Assembly: GCA_033439265.1 (NCBI GenBank)
Contig: JAVTVX010000029.1
Span: 2,363,501 to 2,427,500 of the forward strand
DNA length: 64,000 nucleotides
Origin: Dillenia suffruticosa
Lineage: Eukaryota; Streptophyta; Magnoliopsida; Dilleniales; Dilleniaceae
Direction of reading: 5' to 3'
Part shown: piece by piece, positions 60,720 through 64,000 of the stretch
Layout of the letters: each line of letters starts with the position of its first letter
How positions within the stretch are numbered: position 1 is the stretch's first letter
Notes under the pieces: generated by a model
The model's input: the letters and a program-made list of their open reading frames with translations, nothing else
Databases searched by the model: none
Told to the model about the DNA's origin: nothing
Translations under genes and position numbers: made by a program

Positions 60720-62298
60720 AGGTGTATGGAGCATACTGTCAGACAACAGTTGGCCTGGTGTGTAAGTATATTAAGTCTCTTAATAAAGTCTCAAATTCAC
60801 AATGTCGAAATGGAAAAGACACACGTGCACACCCACCCACCCACCTAACATAAAACGTTCTCGCGCGCACACACCTACCTAACATAAAACAGTGGAAACT
60901 GATACATTTGATTTGGTCACTTAGACCTCGACTGACAATGATAACCAATTCAGAGATCAGGAGATTAGTACATAATTCATGTATTGTGGGATCATTGGCA
61001 ACACTTGATTCACTTGTGGACTCCCTCGGCTACACGTCAATCCCTAGTACTAGCACTGTAATTTCATCTTCTACCTTTGATTGCCATTTTAGTAATTTTG
61101 CTTTTCTGTTCACACATTCTCCAACTCTACTGCTTTGCACATAGACCTCGAGTAAATTTAATTCAAGAACATGAGCGTATGGGCAAATTATCTAGCAAAT
61201 GGGCAGCAAGCCCAATGAATTTTGTAGTTAAATTATGGTGTGTTAGATTAAGTGCATAATCATGTAGTTTTTAAAATATTATGTTTTAGAATTTCTTTTA
61301 ATAAACTATTGATATCTATAATCATGTTGGATAAGAATAAATTTAATTTGAATCGAGTTGAGTTCTTAAAAAAGTGTTGGAATTTAGATATACACACATA
61401 TGCGGAAGCGTAACAATTTTTCAGAACAGTAAAAGTTTGAATTTTAAGGGGATACATCAATTAGTAGATCACAGAGAAAATTAGGGAACCATGAGTTATG
61501 TTTGAACGACCTCACCATCGAGATGATAACCATAAAAAATCGAATTATCACCTCAACACCACAACACCACAATCTAATTGGCATTATCTTAAAAGTCAAT
61601 TATTCTCTCATGGCCCCACAAGAAAGGAGCATCATCCATATTAGTTATGATTTTGGAGAATATGAAAAGTTTCCTAATTTCCATTTATGAAAAATGGTCC
61701 ACGTGTGCATTAATTCCTTAAAAATGAAATTCCGATTTTGTGCCTAAACGTTAGATCATTTTTTAGATTTTAATGAATGTAAAACTATGATGTGGTAAAT
61801 TTATTAAATTGAGGAATCAGGGGATTAACTTCCTATTTACTTCACTTAATGGAATCATAAATGAATGTATTGCTTGAAATTAAACAAAAGTTGATGGAAA
61901 GCTTCAAGTAGCAAACACAGCACATGGTCTTTTCCATCAACCATGCAAAGGTGAAGTGCAACTGTGAAAAGTTGAATGAATAATTGAGTCCTAAGTTAAG
62001 TTATCGTCAACTGATTCATTGGTATCTCTGTCTCTCCTTCTTTCGCAATGAAAAATGAAAAATAAGATCATTGCTTATGTGCACCGGAACACCTAGAATA
62101 GCTCGTGAATTATTTGTATGGGCCCAACCCCACCAAAATTTCCGAATGCGAACCTTCAAAACTACACAGACATTCCGAGAAATAAACTCCCATTCCACTT
62201 CTCTCTCTCTCTCCACTCTCTTGGCACTTTTCTTTCTCCTCCTTCCCCTCTTTATCCTCCACCCCCACCTCACGGCACATCCAAAATCAAATCCAGAG
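60720..62298. other. Intergenic DNA between WAT1 copy 4 and the translocator pseudogene
   Basis: Contains a CACCCACCCACC run (about 60830-60843), two copies of ACCTAACATAAAAC (about 60843 and 60876), a probable LTR relic from 61375, and CT-rich leader-like DNA at 62195-62215 just before the translocator-like ATG. No intact gene. Confidence 0.5.
61375..61740. mobile_element. Probable diverged LTR fragment related to the Copia LTR
   Basis: Begins TGTTGGAATTTAG and carries ATGCGGAAGCGT 26-37 bases on, the same opening arrangement as the intact LTRs (TGTTGGATTTAA...ATGCGGAAGCGTGA). Downstream words such as GATAACC...CGAATTATCACCTCAACACC parallel GATCACGCAATCGAACCACCACCTC in the LTR. No clear right end or target duplication. 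Confidence 0.5.
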
Positions 62299-62940
62299 AT
62301 GGGTAAAGGAGGATCAATAAGCGAAGGCATTATCAAGAAAATCATCCTTAGCTATACCTACGAAGCCATATGGGTCTTCCTCAGCTTCACCGTCATCGTA
62401 TACGACAAATACATCCTCGACAAGATGTAAAATTTTGGCCATACCCAATTTCCTTAACCATGATACACAAGGGTTTCTGCTCATCCATCGCTTTCCTCCT
62501 CATTCGTGTCCTAAACTCGTCGAACCCGTCTCAATGTCTCGCGGTCTTTACCTATTTTCTGTTGTTCCAATTGGGGCATTATATTCTCTCAGCCTCAGGT
62601 TCTCCAATTCCACCTATATCTACCTTTCTGTGTCTTTCATTAGATGCTGAGGCGCTGATGCCGGTGGCGGTCTATTCAATCAGGGTTCTGTTCAAGCAAG
62701 ATCAGTACAATTCTGAGACTATGGGGAGCATGACTGCGATCTCGATTGGGATGGGCATTGCGGCTTACAGGGAGGCGAAATTCGATACCTGGGTTGTGAT
62801 TCTGCAACCGGGTGCTGTTGCATTTGAGGCAACAAGGCTTATGATTATCCAGATTTTACAGATTTCAAAGGGAAGAAGGAACAGGCATAAAGATAAAACA
62901 AGCAGCAAAGCTAGCTACAACATTCCATGCCCTTTTAAAT
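62299..62940 (+). pseudogene. Sugar-phosphate/phosphate translocator pseudogene (truncated)
   Basis: Starts well: [20 protein letters not shown], then [20 protein letters not shown], the N-terminus of the plant TPT/NST family group that is normally a single-exon gene. A TAA follows DKM at 62428. The homology then hops frames: [19 protein letters not shown], then (frame shifted) [20 protein letters not shown] and [20 protein letters not shown], then (shifted again) EALMPVAVYSIRVLFKQDQY and AYREAKFDTWVVIL...VAFEATRLMIIQILQ. After about 200 of an expected 340-350 residues, family similarity stops at ISKG and the last five or so helices are missing. At least three disablements make it non-functional. 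Confidence 0.88.
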
Positions 62941-63039
62941 AGAGAGACAGCAAAAGGCGACTCCACCGATTGATCTCTAATTCGGGACCTTCAACCCCAT
63001 GCGCAGGCTCAGCCCACAGCACAACGGCGGCACTCTACT

Positions 63040-64000
63040 CGTTTGAGCTGTTAGAAGTGACCAACCAGCTTAACTGGGCATTTCATCCACGTCGATACGG
63101 ACCGGAATGGGTACGCTAACTTGACGTGCTTGCTGACTGGACTAACGCTGATGACGTGGACAAATGGTACGTGCTGACTGTGCTCCAGCTGCTGACTTGG
63201 ACACCAGGTGGATACTGGCTGGGTTGAATCCGCTTACTTGGATACAACGAGGATGCTGACTGGAATTACTTTCCACGTAGATGCTGATTTAGCATCCTCG
63301 GTGACAGTGACAACACGTGGCTGCTAACTGGGCTGACGTTGCTGAGCCGTACGCCATGTAGATGATGAGTTGGATTACTTTGCTGACCTGCTAACCAGGT
63401 GGAAGCTGACTGGGGTGATTCTGCTGAGTTGCAGTCACGTCATGGTGATTAGGCCTCGTCAGCTCACATGGACAACACATGGATGCTGATTTTGCTGATC
63501 CTGCTGATTTGGCGTCCACGTAGGTGCTGACTGTGCTCCTTCAGCTGACAGGGACAACATCTGGACGCTGACTGCTCAGCTGTTGAGTTGTACGCCACGT
63601 AGATGCTGATTGGGAATATCCTGCTGACTTGGAATCCATGTGGATGCTGATTTGGGTCCCTCGGCTGACAGGGACAAGACGTGGCAGTTAACTGGGCCGA
63701 TCATGCTGAGCTGTGACTGGTCTTATCCGGCTGAGTTGGAATCCACGTCGATGCTGAGAGGCCTCGTCTGCTGACAGGGACAACACGTGAAAGCTGACTT
63801 GGCTGATCCTGCTGAGTTGGAATCCACGTTGTGCTGACTCGTCTCCGTCAACTGACAGGAGCAACACGTGGACGATGACTGGGCTTAGACTGCTGAGCTG
63901 TGCGCCACATAGATGCTGACTTTGTATCCTCGATGCTGATTTGGCATTCTCGGCTGACATCGACAACAAGTGGCTGCCGACTGGGCTTACCATGCTGACC
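63040..64000. repeat. Degenerate GCTGA/CACGTGG-rich repeat block
   Basis: Variants of a few modules recur irregularly: CTGACAGGGACAACACGTGG (about 63303, 63460, 63543, 63664, 63770, 63851, 63950), GCTGAGTTGGAATCCACGT and ATGCTGACTGGGCTGA. Spacing varies between about 80 and 160 bases, so it is not a clean tandem array. It begins shortly after the translocator pseudogene and continues past the end of the window. No coding sequence is supported. Confidence 0.7.

Noticed and set aside
1-64000. CRISPR arrays, bacterial operons, defence systems, plant microRNA hairpins, tRNA genes
   Set aside because: No regularly spaced repeats, no prokaryotic gene organisation, and no match by eye to common conserved miRNA or tRNA signatures; a covariance-model scan would be needed to exclude tRNA/miRNA genes fully.

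Overview
This window is nuclear DNA from a flowering plant, most likely a eudicot. The background is AT-rich, genes are split by GT-AG introns with AT-rich interiors, transcripts start after CT/GA microsatellites, and every recognisable protein belongs to a plant family (ATL RING-H2 ligase, LRR-III receptor kinase, UVH3/XPG, WAT1-related transporters). No bacterial or organellar genes and no CRISPR arrays were seen. Species cannot be named from the sequence alone.

Layout. 1-7 kb: one single-exon gene for a plant-specific protein of unknown function (2062-2625, +) in AT-rich DNA, then a possible 52-residue membrane peptide (7027-7185, -). 7.9-21.3 kb, all on the minus strand: the ATL46-like E3 ligase, a two-exon LRR receptor pseudokinase, and a six-exon UBC4/5/6-type ubiquitin-conjugating enzyme. 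24.8-33.9 kb, plus strand: a 16-exon UVH3 (XPG/RAD2) DNA-repair nuclease whose reconstructed frame is open for 1525 codons and which contains a GC-AG intron. 38.6-60.7 kb, plus strand: a tandem array of four WAT1-related (EamA/nodulin MtN21) transporter genes. Copies 1 and 2 look intact. Copies 3 and 4 are pseudogenes, and decayed exon fragments lie between copies.

The clearest single event is a 4844-bp Copia-type LTR retrotransposon in minus orientation (55483-60326) sitting inside exon 5 of WAT1 copy 4. Its 5-bp target duplication (CTTTC), two nearly identical LTRs (6 substitutions and one 1-base length difference over about 493 bp), initiator-Met primer-binding site and polypurine tract are all readable, yet only broken gag and pre-integrase remnants remain inside. 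It therefore looks like a recent insertion of an already defective element. Its leader carries a very unusual CpG-rich block full of CACGCGC/GCGCGTG inverted motifs.

60.7-64 kb: a probable diverged LTR fragment, a frameshifted and truncated sugar-phosphate/phosphate translocator pseudogene, and about 1 kb of degenerate repeats rich in GCTGA and CACGTGG that runs off the window. Decayed RTE-type and L1-type LINE fragments occur at about 17.1-17.6, 44.0-44.3 and 36.2-36.6 kb.

Gene order recalls Arabidopsis: UVH3 lies beside WAT1-related genes on chromosome 3 (AT3G28030 and AT3G28050 onward), and ATL46 lies beside WAT1-related genes on chromosome 5 (AT5G40250 and AT5G40240). Here both neighbours sit in one region. 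The genes do not form a pathway; the linkage is historical. All coordinates and reading frames were worked out by eye from the sequence; family assignments rest on recognised motifs, not on database searches.
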